64,000 bases of DNA from an uncultured Sphingomonadaceae bacterium (GTDB taxonomy: Bacteria; Pseudomonadota; Alphaproteobacteria; Sphingomonadales; Sphingomonadaceae). The stretch's first letter is position 1. Each line of letters opens with the position of its first letter. Location of the stretch: assembly GCA_947488625.1 (NCBI GenBank), contig CANKZR010000005.1:35113-99112 (forward strand), read 5' to 3'. The notes under the pieces were generated by a model that saw only the letters and a program-made list of their open reading frames with translations, was not told the origin of the DNA and did not search any database. The position numbers were made by a program, and so were the translations under genes. Below are positions 9,676-17,247 of this stretch, piece after piece.

Positions 9676-9708
9676 GCATATTAGCATGACATTTTGATGC
9701 AAATATGC
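9676..9708. promoter_or_regulatory. Probable operator of the XRE regulator (12-bp inverted repeat)
   Basis: GCATATTAGCAT at 9676-9687 and ATGCAAATATGC at 9697-9708 are inverted copies with one mismatch in 12, separated by 9 bases. The repeat fills most of the space between the divergent XRE gene (ATG at 9675) and the NADAR gene (ATG 9724, with AGGAG at 9712-9716). Its position overlapping or next to both start regions fits repression of both. The repeat is seen directly; the assigned regulator is inference. Confidence 0.65.
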
Positions 9709-9723
9709 AATAGGAGTTAGCTG

Positions 9724-10212
9724 ATGGCCGAGGACGAGATCCGATTTTACCGGGCGAACGAGAAGCCCTACGGCGCGTTCAGCAACCTGTATCGTCGCTC
9801 TGTTGATTTTGAGGGTGAGACTTTCCCGACCAGTGAGCACGCCTATCAAGCCGGCAAGGCGAGAAAGAAGGAAGTCCGCAACTGGTTGCTGTCCGCGCCG
9901 TCTCCAGCGCTGGTCGCGATGGCCGCACATGGCCTTTATTACTGGGATATCGCCCCCGGCTGGTCGCGGACAAAATTCGATCGGATGCGCGGAGTTCTTC
10001 GCGCAAAGTTCACCCAGCATGAGGACCTTAAGGATCTTCTCTTGTCGACCGGCGATGCTCGCCTAATTGAAAGCGCCACCGTCGATAACGAAGTCAATAG
10101 GCTGTGGGGCGAGGTTAACGGCCAGGGACGGAACATGCTTGGGGAGCTCCTGATGGAGCTTCGGGCGAGCTTCCGTGATGAAGTGGACGGCCTAACTCGC
10201 AAGGTGGCCTGA
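9724..10212 (+). CDS. NADAR domain protein (YbiA-like N-glycosidase)
   Basis: 162 residues, a complete NADAR domain. It lines up with E. coli YbiA along its whole length: the FSN turn at 19-21, the PTSEHAYQ motif at 35-42 holding the catalytic Glu38, the RAKFTQH segment near 98-104, and the closing NMLGELLMELR. NADAR enzymes cleave N-glycosidic bonds; known activities are on riboflavin-pathway intermediates and, in some, removal of ADP-ribose from nucleobases. AGGAG sits 7 bases before the ATG. The gene is divergent from the XRE-PRTase operon, shares its operator region and ends 9 bases from the convergent PfkB gene. In this setting a role in nucleotide or ADP-ribose processing linked to the PRTase operon is plausible but unproven. 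Confidence 0.85.
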   Translation: MAEDEIRFYRANEKPYGAFSNLYRRSVDFEGETFPTSEHAYQAGKARKKEVRNWLLSAPSPALVAMAAHGLYYWDIAPGWSRTKFDRMRGVLRAKFTQHEDLKDLLLSTGDARLIESATVDNEVNRLWGEVNGQGRNMLGELLMELRASFRDEVDGLTRKVA

Positions 10213-10221
10213 CTTTTTTAC

Positions 10222-11160
10222 TCAGAATTCGGCTAGGATTGCTCTGACATATTCTGGACCGCGCTCCCGAAAGAGTCCACGCGCGCCAATGTAAGCGCAA
10301 TTTGCTGCAGCGAGACGCTGACCCGACTTCACGCCCGACAGCACGATTGGAAGCGAAAGCGAGTCGGAAGTACGGACGTCGTTTTGAATGATCATGTCGA
10401 TGAGACCAAGTGTGACCATGTCGCCCGCGCCGCAAGTGTCCTGTACAACGTCGACGTCCATCGCTTCACACCGATATGTCGCACCATCGTGCCGCACCTC
10501 TAAGCCCGATCTTCCAGCGGTAACGATGCTGAATGCCTCGGGCCTTAGCTTCTCGGCCATTTCAGGCTCGAGTCGGTCCACCGAGTATTTAAAAATGTGC
10601 GCAACCGACATTGCGCGGTTGAAGAGGTCGAGATCCGACACCTCCGAAGGCTCGAAGTGAACGATCGCACCCCCGGCAGCCGCGGCCTCCATAGCGTCGC
10701 AGATCGCATCTGACACCCGATCTGCGTAGAACACAGTGCAAGCAGATACCGCCGGTCGCGCGGGCTCGAGTTCACGCAGTGTGATAGGCTCGTAACCGCC
10801 AAATCTCTCGAACGAGTGGGGGCAGACCAACGAGAAACTGTGATCTTTCGACGCGATATCAAGTAGCTCGACGATCACAGGTGTTCTGACTTCATGATCG
10901 AGCCAGACGAGCCTCGTGTCGGCTCCGGCAAGACGCAGGTCACGCTCTAGCCGCGCCCCTATGGGGTCGGTCCCAAGGCGGAGCAGAGGTGTCACTGAGA
11001 AGCCAAGCATTGCCAGCGAGATCAGCACGTTCCCGCACGATCCACCCAATTCCTCGAAAAGTGGTGCCCGTTCATCAACATGGATTCGGTCTAGCGCGAC
11101 CAGCCCCGTCCCGACCACTTGGCCATAAGGTCCGCATGTTGAATGCTTGTGGAGGCTCAT
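10222..11160 (-). CDS. PfkB/ribokinase-family sugar or nucleoside kinase
   Basis: 312 residues. The N-terminal GGSCGN motif (39-44) and the C-terminal DTCGAGDMVTLG (241-252), with catalytic Asp247 in GAGD, define the PfkB family. It would phosphorylate a sugar or nucleoside. The start ATG at 11160 overlaps the stop of the SIS-HAD gene (ATGA), so the two are translationally coupled and should act in one pathway: isomerase, phosphatase and kinase on the same sugar. The substrate cannot be read from the sequence; with a PRTase and a NADAR nearby, a ribose derivative is the natural guess. Confidence 0.85.
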   Translation of the reverse strand: MSLHKHSTCGPYGQVVGTGLVALDRIHVDERAPLFEELGGSCGNVLISLAMLGFSVTPLLRLGTDPIGARLERDLRLAGADTRLVWLDHEVRTPVIVELLDIASKDHSFSLVCPHSFERFGGYEPITLRELEPARPAVSACTVFYADRVSDAICDAMEAAAAGGAIVHFEPSEVSDLDLFNRAMSVAHIFKYSVDRLEPEMAEKLRPEAFSIVTAGRSGLEVRHDGATYRCEAMDVDVVQDTCGAGDMVTLGLIDMIIQNDVRTSDSLSLPIVLSGVKSGQRLAAANCAYIGARGLFRERGPEYVRAILAEF

Positions 11161-13067
11161 GAAAGACTCGTGCCGAGGGAATTGAGATCGAACCGAGCAT
11201 GCCCGTTTTCAGTCCGGAGCGCTCGCAGAATCTGCACTAGCGCGGCGGGGCCCGACGTAACGTTTCCGAATAGCGACCAGCTCCCGCCGAGGTGACCGCA
11301 CACACCGTCGACGCTCACGCTTGGCGGTCGACCTAAAAGCTCGTTGTCGTTGCCACCCGGCTCGCCGCTATCGCCAATCGCCAAAACCTCATGCTCAGCG
11401 CCAATTCGACGATGCATTTCATCGGTGACCGTCGTTTTGCTCGACGACGATGGCAGAATGTCGACGCTGTGATGTGAGCTTAGTACTTTGATTCGACCCT
11501 TCGCCACGGCTGGGAATTCTGCCACCAGTGCGGCGAACATCAGTGGGTCGGTCAATTCGCTATGTCGTATCGTTATCTGCACTTCGCCGCGCTTGAGATG
11601 GATGCCTGGGGCGAGCAGTGACTGCCCCTCAATCCAGTCGGCGAATGCCAGCAGTTCGGGATTGATCTCCGGCCGATCGTTTTCGACGTCCACGTCCAGC
11701 ATGCGTACGTGGCCACCATTGTAATAGCCTACCGTAACGGCGTGATGCAGCCGCTCGGGCAGCGCCTTTCTCAGCGCGATGCCTGCGGAATGTCCGCGCC
11801 CTGTAGCGAAGCCGATCGCGATCCCAGAATCGGCCAGCCGGATGAGCTCGGAAATGATTTCCCCTGCGGGCGGATCTAGCCGTGACTCTGTGGTGACGAC
11901 AGTTCCATCATAGTCGAGAAGGATGCCGCCAATGTGAACGCTCGAAAGGCGTTTCAGCCAATTGTTCCGTGCTTCGGTTGCCATGATTGATGGGCAAGTC
12001 GGATCGTCGTGGTATTGCACTGCTTGCATTTTATGTCGCACTGCAGGGCAGAGTGTGCAGGCCAATTTGGCAAGGCCGGTGTCGTCGTAGATTGCACCGG
12101 CGAAGTTACCATGACCTGGCTTGCCTGGATCGATACCGACGGCGCTGCCAAGGGAACGGACGATTTCGAGGCCATTTGCAATGGAGGTTGCTGTCCTGAA
12201 TCGGCCAGCATGTCCGAGGTCGATCTCGACCATGCGGACTGTACTCGGAAAGGCGTCTCGAATGGTTGCCCAAATGTCGCGTGACGTGGACGCCGTCACA
12301 GCGATAACAAGCATATTCTCTGGGTGCCTGGCTGCCCAGACGTGCCGCCCGTGAGCAAAGTTTCGAAAGTCGGTGCACTGCACCGGCGCGATTGCGGTTT
12401 CCCACAACGAGGTCTCGATGAGCGTAGCAATTGTTCGGCACTGCGGGTCGTGCAGGACAACAACAGTGTCGCCTGTACTGATTTCTATGGCAATGGGTGC
12501 CGCCGCGATGTGCTCGAACTCATCCGCCAAGTCATTTATTGTTTTAGTCGAGCCGGTGCGCGTCGATAACTTGTCCGCAGCGCCGAGCATGCAAGTTACC
12601 ATGGCGACGAGCGAATGCGTAGCAAGAAACCCGTCCTTGCGATCCGCCACTGGTGCGACGATTATCCGGGAGCGACTGTCGCTCGCCGCAGTAATGGTTG
12701 CGGACCCTGTTGCGTTGACAGTGAGCAATTTCACGCCAGTTGCCGCCGATCTGAGTGCAGCTGTCATCGCTGCGATTGCGTCGGGGTTGTCGGCACCGGC
12801 GCTGAAAATCCACACGTCGCTTCCGGATAAGTCTTCTTCCGACACGACGAAATCCATCGGTGTCTGTACTATCGTCTGTCCGTGCCCAAGCGTTGAGCGG
12901 CAACGGGCGAAGAACTCTGCCATGATGGCCGACCCGCCCGAGCCAATACCGACTGCAGGCCTGCCAGCACTCTCTTGCAACGCTTCAGCGAGTGCATGAA
13001 GCGGTCCGCCGTTTCCAAGACGAACGGTATCGACCAGCGTCGATAGTTTTTCGGCAAAGACTGTCAT
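11157..13067 (-). CDS. SIS-domain sugar isomerase fused to a HAD phosphatase
   Basis: 636 residues. Residues about 1-350 are a double SIS module: the first phosphosugar-binding loop is GIGSGGSA (40-47), and the second half has CTDFRNFAHGRH (231-242), the usual spot of the catalytic region in aldose-ketose isomerases. From about 380 a HAD phosphatase begins with LLDYDGTV (383-390; nucleophile Asp385, general acid Asp387), FATGRG around 425 and AIGDSGEPGGND near 565-577. The cap region resembles sucrose- or trehalose-phosphatase-like HADs. The fusion implies sequential action on one phosphosugar. It is first in a two-gene operon with the PfkB kinase. The preceding gene lies 178 bases away, and that gap has an AT-rich promoter-like stretch near 13160. 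Confidence 0.8.
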   Translation of the reverse strand: MTVFAEKLSTLVDTVRLGNGGPLHALAEALQESAGRPAVGIGSGGSAIMAEFFARCRSTLGHGQTIVQTPMDFVVSEEDLSGSDVWIFSAGADNPDAIAAMTAALRSAATGVKLLTVNATGSATITAASDSRSRIIVAPVADRKDGFLATHSLVAMVTCMLGAADKLSTRTGSTKTINDLADEFEHIAAAPIAIEISTGDTVVVLHDPQCRTIATLIETSLWETAIAPVQCTDFRNFAHGRHVWAARHPENMLVIAVTASTSRDIWATIRDAFPSTVRMVEIDLGHAGRFRTATSIANGLEIVRSLGSAVGIDPGKPGHGNFAGAIYDDTGLAKLACTLCPAVRHKMQAVQYHDDPTCPSIMATEARNNWLKRLSSVHIGGILLDYDGTVVTTESRLDPPAGEIISELIRLADSGIAIGFATGRGHSAGIALRKALPERLHHAVTVGYYNGGHVRMLDVDVENDRPEINPELLAFADWIEGQSLLAPGIHLKRGEVQITIRHSELTDPLMFAALVAEFPAVAKGRIKVLSSHHSVDILPSSSSKTTVTDEMHRRIGAEHEVLAIGDSGEPGGNDNELLGRPPSVSVDGVCGHLGGSWSLFGNVTSGPAALVQILRALRTENGHARFDLNSLGTSLS

Positions 13068-13245
13068 CAGTGCATTCCTAACAGCAATTTACGAACTTAC
13101 GACCAGCTTCGACCTCTTATGACCGATGGGCTTTGCGGTGTAGAACTCGACCTATCCACCATTAAACTCATATAAACACACTCGCTGTCGATCACTCGGC
13201 TCGGCACCGATCTCAGCCTGCTCTTCGCCCGGTCCTTCCGACAAA

Positions 13246-13881
13246 TTAAAGCGCCCGCCCGAACCAGATGACCCGCCCGACCACGTGCACTTCGGAGCGG
13301 TCCATGTCGTTCCACGTCGGATAGGCAGGATTGTCGCTGGCGACGGTGATCTGCCTCGCTCCTGGCTTAATGGCGATGCGTTTGACAGCCAGCACATCGT
13401 CAGTGCGCAAGACATAGATGCCATCGCGCAAGCGCGAACCATGGTCCGATGCATCAACGAGGACCTCGTCACCGTCGCTCAGAGTAGGTTCCATTGAATC
13501 CCCCAGCACGCGTACAATCGATAGGCTGGCGCTCTTGGCGGGGGTCAGTGCGCGCAGCCAGCGTTCGTCGAAACCGAACCTGGTGTAAGCGTTTTCGCTT
13601 GCCGCAATCGCCCCGAACCCGGCCGAGGCCTGCACATCGAGGATGGGGATTTCGACCATTCCGTCGTTGTCGCTCTTTTCCGGGCCACCGAGCACGTGCT
13701 CATCGACCCCCAGGAAGGAGGCGAGCATACGGCGATCCTCGGGTTCGAGCGTCTTTGGCGAACCGCGCTTGATGAACTGCTGGATGTAGCTGGGGTTGCG
13801 ACCGAGCATCCGCGAGATCGCGGCATAGCCGCTTCCCCGCTCACGCAGGAGCCGGTCGAGCTCTTGTCGGACATGTTCCAT
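13246..13881 (-). CDS. LexA/CI-like S24-family transcriptional repressor
   Basis: 211 residues. Residues 1-60 are a helix-turn-helix (SGYAAISRMLGRNPSYIQQF is the recognition region). The C-terminal half is a LexA-type S24 self-cleaving domain: Ser129 in GDSMEPTL, Lys167 in AVKRI, and an Ala87-Gly88 cleavage site in ASAGFG. Such repressors are inactivated after RecA filament formation, coupling expression to DNA damage or single-stranded DNA. The upstream gap holds direct repeats of AAGAACA at 11-bp spacing that recur upstream of traA and of the regulator at 32581, so this is the likely master repressor of transfer. A phage CI origin is possible, but no other phage genes are near. Confidence 0.85.
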   Translation of the reverse strand: MEHVRQELDRLLRERGSGYAAISRMLGRNPSYIQQFIKRGSPKTLEPEDRRMLASFLGVDEHVLGGPEKSDNDGMVEIPILDVQASAGFGAIAASENAYTRFGFDERWLRALTPAKSASLSIVRVLGDSMEPTLSDGDEVLVDASDHGSRLRDGIYVLRTDDVLAVKRIAIKPGARQITVASDNPAYPTWNDMDRSEVHVVGRVIWFGRAL

Positions 13882-13906
13882 CGTCTCGCGCCTTCGTTCT
13901 GGATCG

Positions 13907-13962
13907 TAGGATTCTTCCTAGACCTGAGGATGTCTTCCTACTAAGAACATAACAAGAACACA
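13907..13962. promoter_or_regulatory. Operator region of the S24 repressor
   Basis: In the divergent gap between the repressor (start 13881) and the small ORF at 13992. AAGAACATA (13943-13951) and AAGAACACA (13954-13962) are direct repeats 11 bases apart. Just left are two copies of TCTTCCTA (13913-13920 and 13933-13940), the first inside the small palindrome TAGGA-TTCT-TCCTA. The AAGAACATA element and a TTCCTAC element both recur near traA and near 32500. Repeats are seen; repressor binding is inferred. Confidence 0.6.
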
Positions 13963-13991
13963 AGTGATTCTTGAACTGATGCGAGTTGTCA

Positions 13992-14324
13992 ATGACCCTC
14001 CTGGAACGGATCGAAAACCATCTGAGAGATAACGACATTTCGGCGACCACCTTCGGAAGGGAGGCAGTCGGCGATCCACGTTTCGTGCTTGATCTCAGGA
14101 ATGGCCGCAATCCGCGCCGTAAAACTGTGTTGCGGTTGGAAGCCTACTTTGCGGAGTGTGGCGCCAACGCGCGTGCATGCCAGTGTGGGAACGACCGCAG
14201 CATGGACGGGTGTGCTAGTGAGCAATTCAAATATCGGGCCAATTCGGCTATGGTCGACAGGCTCGAAACTGAAGCACCCCAGAGGGGAGGTCGCTCCGGA
14301 TCTGGCGAAGGAGACAATCGATGA
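13992..14324 (+). CDS. Small putative DNA-binding protein
   Basis: 110 residues from ATG 13992; a TTG two codons upstream is also in frame. The first 50 residues (LLERIENHLRDNDISATTFG, then a basic segment RNGRNPRRKTVLRLEAYF) look like a compact helix-turn-helix in which a basic helix follows a short acidic one. The remainder is Cys- and Gly-rich without a motif I know. It is divergent from the S24 repressor, so its promoter lies in the repressor's operator region. Its stop codon overlaps the next start (ATGA at 14321). It may be an accessory regulator of transfer; function unknown. Confidence 0.6.
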   Translation: MTLLERIENHLRDNDISATTFGREAVGDPRFVLDLRNGRNPRRKTVLRLEAYFAECGANARACQCGNDRSMDGCASEQFKYRANSAMVDRLETEAPQRGGRSGSGEGDNR

Positions 14325-14530
14325 CCAATCCTGACAACTCCCCGCCGCCATCCAAGGAAGACTGGCAGGGCTTTCGCGAGTTCGACCGTGCCATCGCCGA
14401 AAACCGGCTGACCGCCTACAGTTGGAAGAAGACCTGGGCCGACCCGTGGGGCAGGGCTGCGACCATTTTGTTTGGGGTGCTTGTGGTTGCCTTCGCAATC
14501 TATGTCGTGATCTACGACGGTCTGCTCTAG
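14321..14530 (+). CDS. Small single-pass membrane protein
   Basis: 69 residues. The N-terminal 45 residues are polar and charged, followed by one hydrophobic helix (ATILFGVLVVAFAIYVVIYD, about 47-66) that would anchor it in the inner membrane with the N-terminus in the cytoplasm. The ATG overlaps the upstream stop, so it is translated with the 13992 gene. It is convergent with traG, whose stop is one base away. It may be a small accessory of the mating apparatus or an entry-exclusion-like protein; no family is recognised. Confidence 0.55.
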   Translation: MTNPDNSPPPSKEDWQGFREFDRAIAENRLTAYSWKKTWADPWGRAATILFGVLVVAFAIYVVIYDGLL

Positions 14531-14531
14531 C

Positions 14532-17237
14532 TCACCATTCCTTGATTTCGTCAGCCGCTTCCTCGGTGGCCCCGCGAGCATTGCGCGTGCGGCTCTGGAG
14601 GTATTCTCCAACGCTATCGACCCGTTCGCCGCCACGGCTTTGCACACGGTCTACAGCGCGGCCGATATCCTCCCGCGCGGATGAGGGGTCCGACAGTCCT
14701 CCCGGCACCGAACTCAGACGGACAGACCCGCGGACGTCACCTCTGCTACCCACACTCGGGCGCGAGATCGGTGCGACTGCAGGCAAGGCAAGGTCGCCCT
14801 CGATATCGTCGTGAATCCGCTCGGCGTAACTTGCGACAAAGCGCGCCTGCAGTTGCTGTCCGGCTGGGCTCATCTGGAACGCGATGTCGTCGAAGCGCAC
14901 GGGACCATAATAGTCGCGATTGGCTTCGATCTCCGCCATACCCCATTCGCGATAGGCCTGGCTCAGATTGAGCGTGCCGGCCGCATTGGCGCTTTCGTAC
15001 CAACTGGCCTGGTCTTCGAGACGGCTGGCGAGTTCCTCGGCGCGCCGGGCTTCGATCGTATAGCTTTGAGCCTCGGTAAGAGAAGTGTTGAGACCCGAGG
15101 CGGTTGTCGAGACGAGACTTTCGGAACTGGAACTGGTCTCCCGGAGGAAACCCTCGCGCGTGCTCGACCAGTTGTTGCTCTCGGAAATCTGGCGCAGCGT
15201 CGAGAGCAGCCGTGACCGATCCTCCGAAGCAATGCCGATATCGCTGTCAGTCCAGCTTTGCTGGCGTCCCCCACGCAATCCGGCATCGCCGCGAATATTG
15301 CCTCGATTCCCGCGCGCACCGATTCCGGCCTCACCATTCAGGAACCAGGACACAGTGATGTCGTCCGAGGCCCGCCGCGACAGCCCGAACTGCTGCTGCA
15401 GTGTGCGCGAAGCATTGTCGATCTCACTGAAGGTTGTGCCGATGCTGTCTCCCGAGGAGGTGCCGCTGACGGTCTCGTTCGACTGGCCGGTCGAATAGGC
15501 ATCGCGCAGCTCGAAGAACCGGGTAACCGCCGAGCTCGTCGATTGCTGCGCAAGGTTCGAATAGGTCTCGCTCTGGCTGCGGCTTTGTCCGGCAATGGTC
15601 GAGAGCCTGCTCGAGAAGTCCGATCCCAGTGTCGGTGAGAAGGGATAGCTCGAGGTCGGGACATGGGCGAATTCGGCATCGGGAAAGCCCGTGGTCTGCG
15701 TCCCACTATCGCCGAAACTGCGCGTCTGGCCCGCGCCATAGGCGATGTTGGGCGCCAGATTGCCCTGCGCGAATTGCCGCGAAAAGACCGACGAATTCTC
15801 AAGGTTGGTGTTGCCGAGCGAGATGTTCCCCGTGCTCGCCTCGCGCGCGGCTTCCTCGGCAGCGCTCTGGCTCGGATTGAGGTAGGAGGTCGCCTGGCCC
15901 GAGATGGCCATGGCGCCGCGCGCCACGCCGCCTGCAAGGAACGGAATTGACGCAACGAGATAGCCGGCGAGCACACCGATATCGGAATTTACATCGGACA
16001 TGCCGGCGAATGTCGCGAGGCTGAGGCCGGTATCGCCGCCGGCAGCTGCGACATCGCTCGCACCCTTGAACATGAGGATCATGTGGAGGATCACGAAGAG
16101 CGGCCCCCAGGCGGCAAGGTAGAAGAAGCCGGTCACATAGCCACGCAGCGCAATCGGCCCGGTCCGTGGCATGAGGAAGAGCGGGAAGAGCACCGGGAAG
16201 AGAGCGTAGAAGACGACCGTCAGCACCACATTGAGGATGGGCACCCATTTCATCGAATTCTGCGCGATCGAAGAATAGGTGCGCTCGGTCTGGATATCGG
16301 CGCGGGTCTGGGCAAAGACATCGATGCTGCCCATGCCGCTTGCTCCGGCAAATCCGTGCATCGCCTGGTTCATGGCGTTGATCGAGAGCACCTGGCGGAA
16401 GATATCGCTGGCATTGCTCGAGACGCCAGAGAGGTAGCTGTAGGCAATCGGCAGGTCGGCAAAGAGCTTGGCGCGCGCCAAGGCCTCGGTCTGCCGCGGA
16501 TAGAGCTGGCGCCCGAAGGCCGTCCCCATGTCGTCGATGAGGCTCGCCCACTGGGCGCCAAGTGTGTTGTAGGCTTCGCGGCAGGTGGTGACGACCGAAG
16601 TCACCTCGCCAGTGTTGACATCGCGGATGAGGAAGCGCTGCGCGCGCGCTTCGCTACCCGGGCCGATCGTGGCCCAGATATCGGCGGACTGGCTAAGCTC
16701 CTGCATCGAATAGCGGCCCAATAGCACGTCGTAGAAGACGCATTGCTTGAAATGCTCGTCGAGATTGGCGGCGAATTCCGGATCGGAAATGCGCAGGCCC
16801 CTGGTCGCCTCCAGGAGCCGTGTGCCGTAGATCATCCCGTTCTTCGAGTAGTTGAGATCGTCGGGCAGGCCGAAGACCAGTTCGGCCGAGCGGGTAAGAT
16901 AGTCGCCCGCCTGGCTGGTGAAACTCGCCATCAGCGCAAGGCCCAGCGGGACATTGGCGACTTCTGCAGGCGCGAGGCTCGGATTGACGCGGTCGGTGAC
17001 ATGGACGTCCATGCGCGGCACCATCAGGCACATGTAGATGAGCGTTGCGCCGAGAAACCAGTTTACCCAGGCGCGCCAGTCCTGGTTGAAGGCGAGCACG
17101 ATGACGCCAAGCCCCATGCCCATGACCAGCGCAACCTGGATCAGGCTCTTGTAGCCGCCTGCGCCGGTCCAGGCGGCGACCGCGTTGAAGACGTTGACGA
17201 GATATTCGCCGCCGCCAACCGTGTAGACTTCGACCAT
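14532..17237 (-). CDS. traG: Conjugal transfer protein TraG (mating pair stabilisation)
   Basis: 901 residues, last gene of the F-type transfer operon. TraG spans the inner membrane with its N-terminal half, needed for pilus assembly, and extends a long periplasmic C-terminal part that stabilises mating pairs. The N-terminus MVEVYTVGGGEYLVNVFNAV is characteristic of the TraG_N family. Hydrophobic helices occur near residues 30-70, 330-400 and 420-460. The C-terminal 430 residues are polar and rich in Ser, Thr, Asn and Gln, as in F TraG. It lies 10 bases after traH. It is slightly shorter than F TraG (938 residues). Confidence 0.92.
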   Translation of the reverse strand: MVEVYTVGGGEYLVNVFNAVAAWTGAGGYKSLIQVALVMGMGLGVIVLAFNQDWRAWVNWFLGATLIYMCLMVPRMDVHVTDRVNPSLAPAEVANVPLGLALMASFTSQAGDYLTRSAELVFGLPDDLNYSKNGMIYGTRLLEATRGLRISDPEFAANLDEHFKQCVFYDVLLGRYSMQELSQSADIWATIGPGSEARAQRFLIRDVNTGEVTSVVTTCREAYNTLGAQWASLIDDMGTAFGRQLYPRQTEALARAKLFADLPIAYSYLSGVSSNASDIFRQVLSINAMNQAMHGFAGASGMGSIDVFAQTRADIQTERTYSSIAQNSMKWVPILNVVLTVVFYALFPVLFPLFLMPRTGPIALRGYVTGFFYLAAWGPLFVILHMILMFKGASDVAAAGGDTGLSLATFAGMSDVNSDIGVLAGYLVASIPFLAGGVARGAMAISGQATSYLNPSQSAAEEAAREASTGNISLGNTNLENSSVFSRQFAQGNLAPNIAYGAGQTRSFGDSGTQTTGFPDAEFAHVPTSSYPFSPTLGSDFSSRLSTIAGQSRSQSETYSNLAQQSTSSAVTRFFELRDAYSTGQSNETVSGTSSGDSIGTTFSEIDNASRTLQQQFGLSRRASDDITVSWFLNGEAGIGARGNRGNIRGDAGLRGGRQQSWTDSDIGIASEDRSRLLSTLRQISESNNWSSTREGFLRETSSSSESLVSTTASGLNTSLTEAQSYTIEARRAEELASRLEDQASWYESANAAGTLNLSQAYREWGMAEIEANRDYYGPVRFDDIAFQMSPAGQQLQARFVASYAERIHDDIEGDLALPAVAPISRPSVGSRGDVRGSVRLSSVPGGLSDPSSAREDIGRAVDRVQSRGGERVDSVGEYLQSRTRNARGATEEAADEIKEW

Positions 17238-17247
17238 GGGACTACCT

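Noticed and set aside
9262..10020. 252-residue version of the XRE regulator
   Set aside because: The extra N-terminus would lie opposite the NADAR gene and lacks a helix-turn-helix context; the inverted repeat and ATG at 9675 support the short form.
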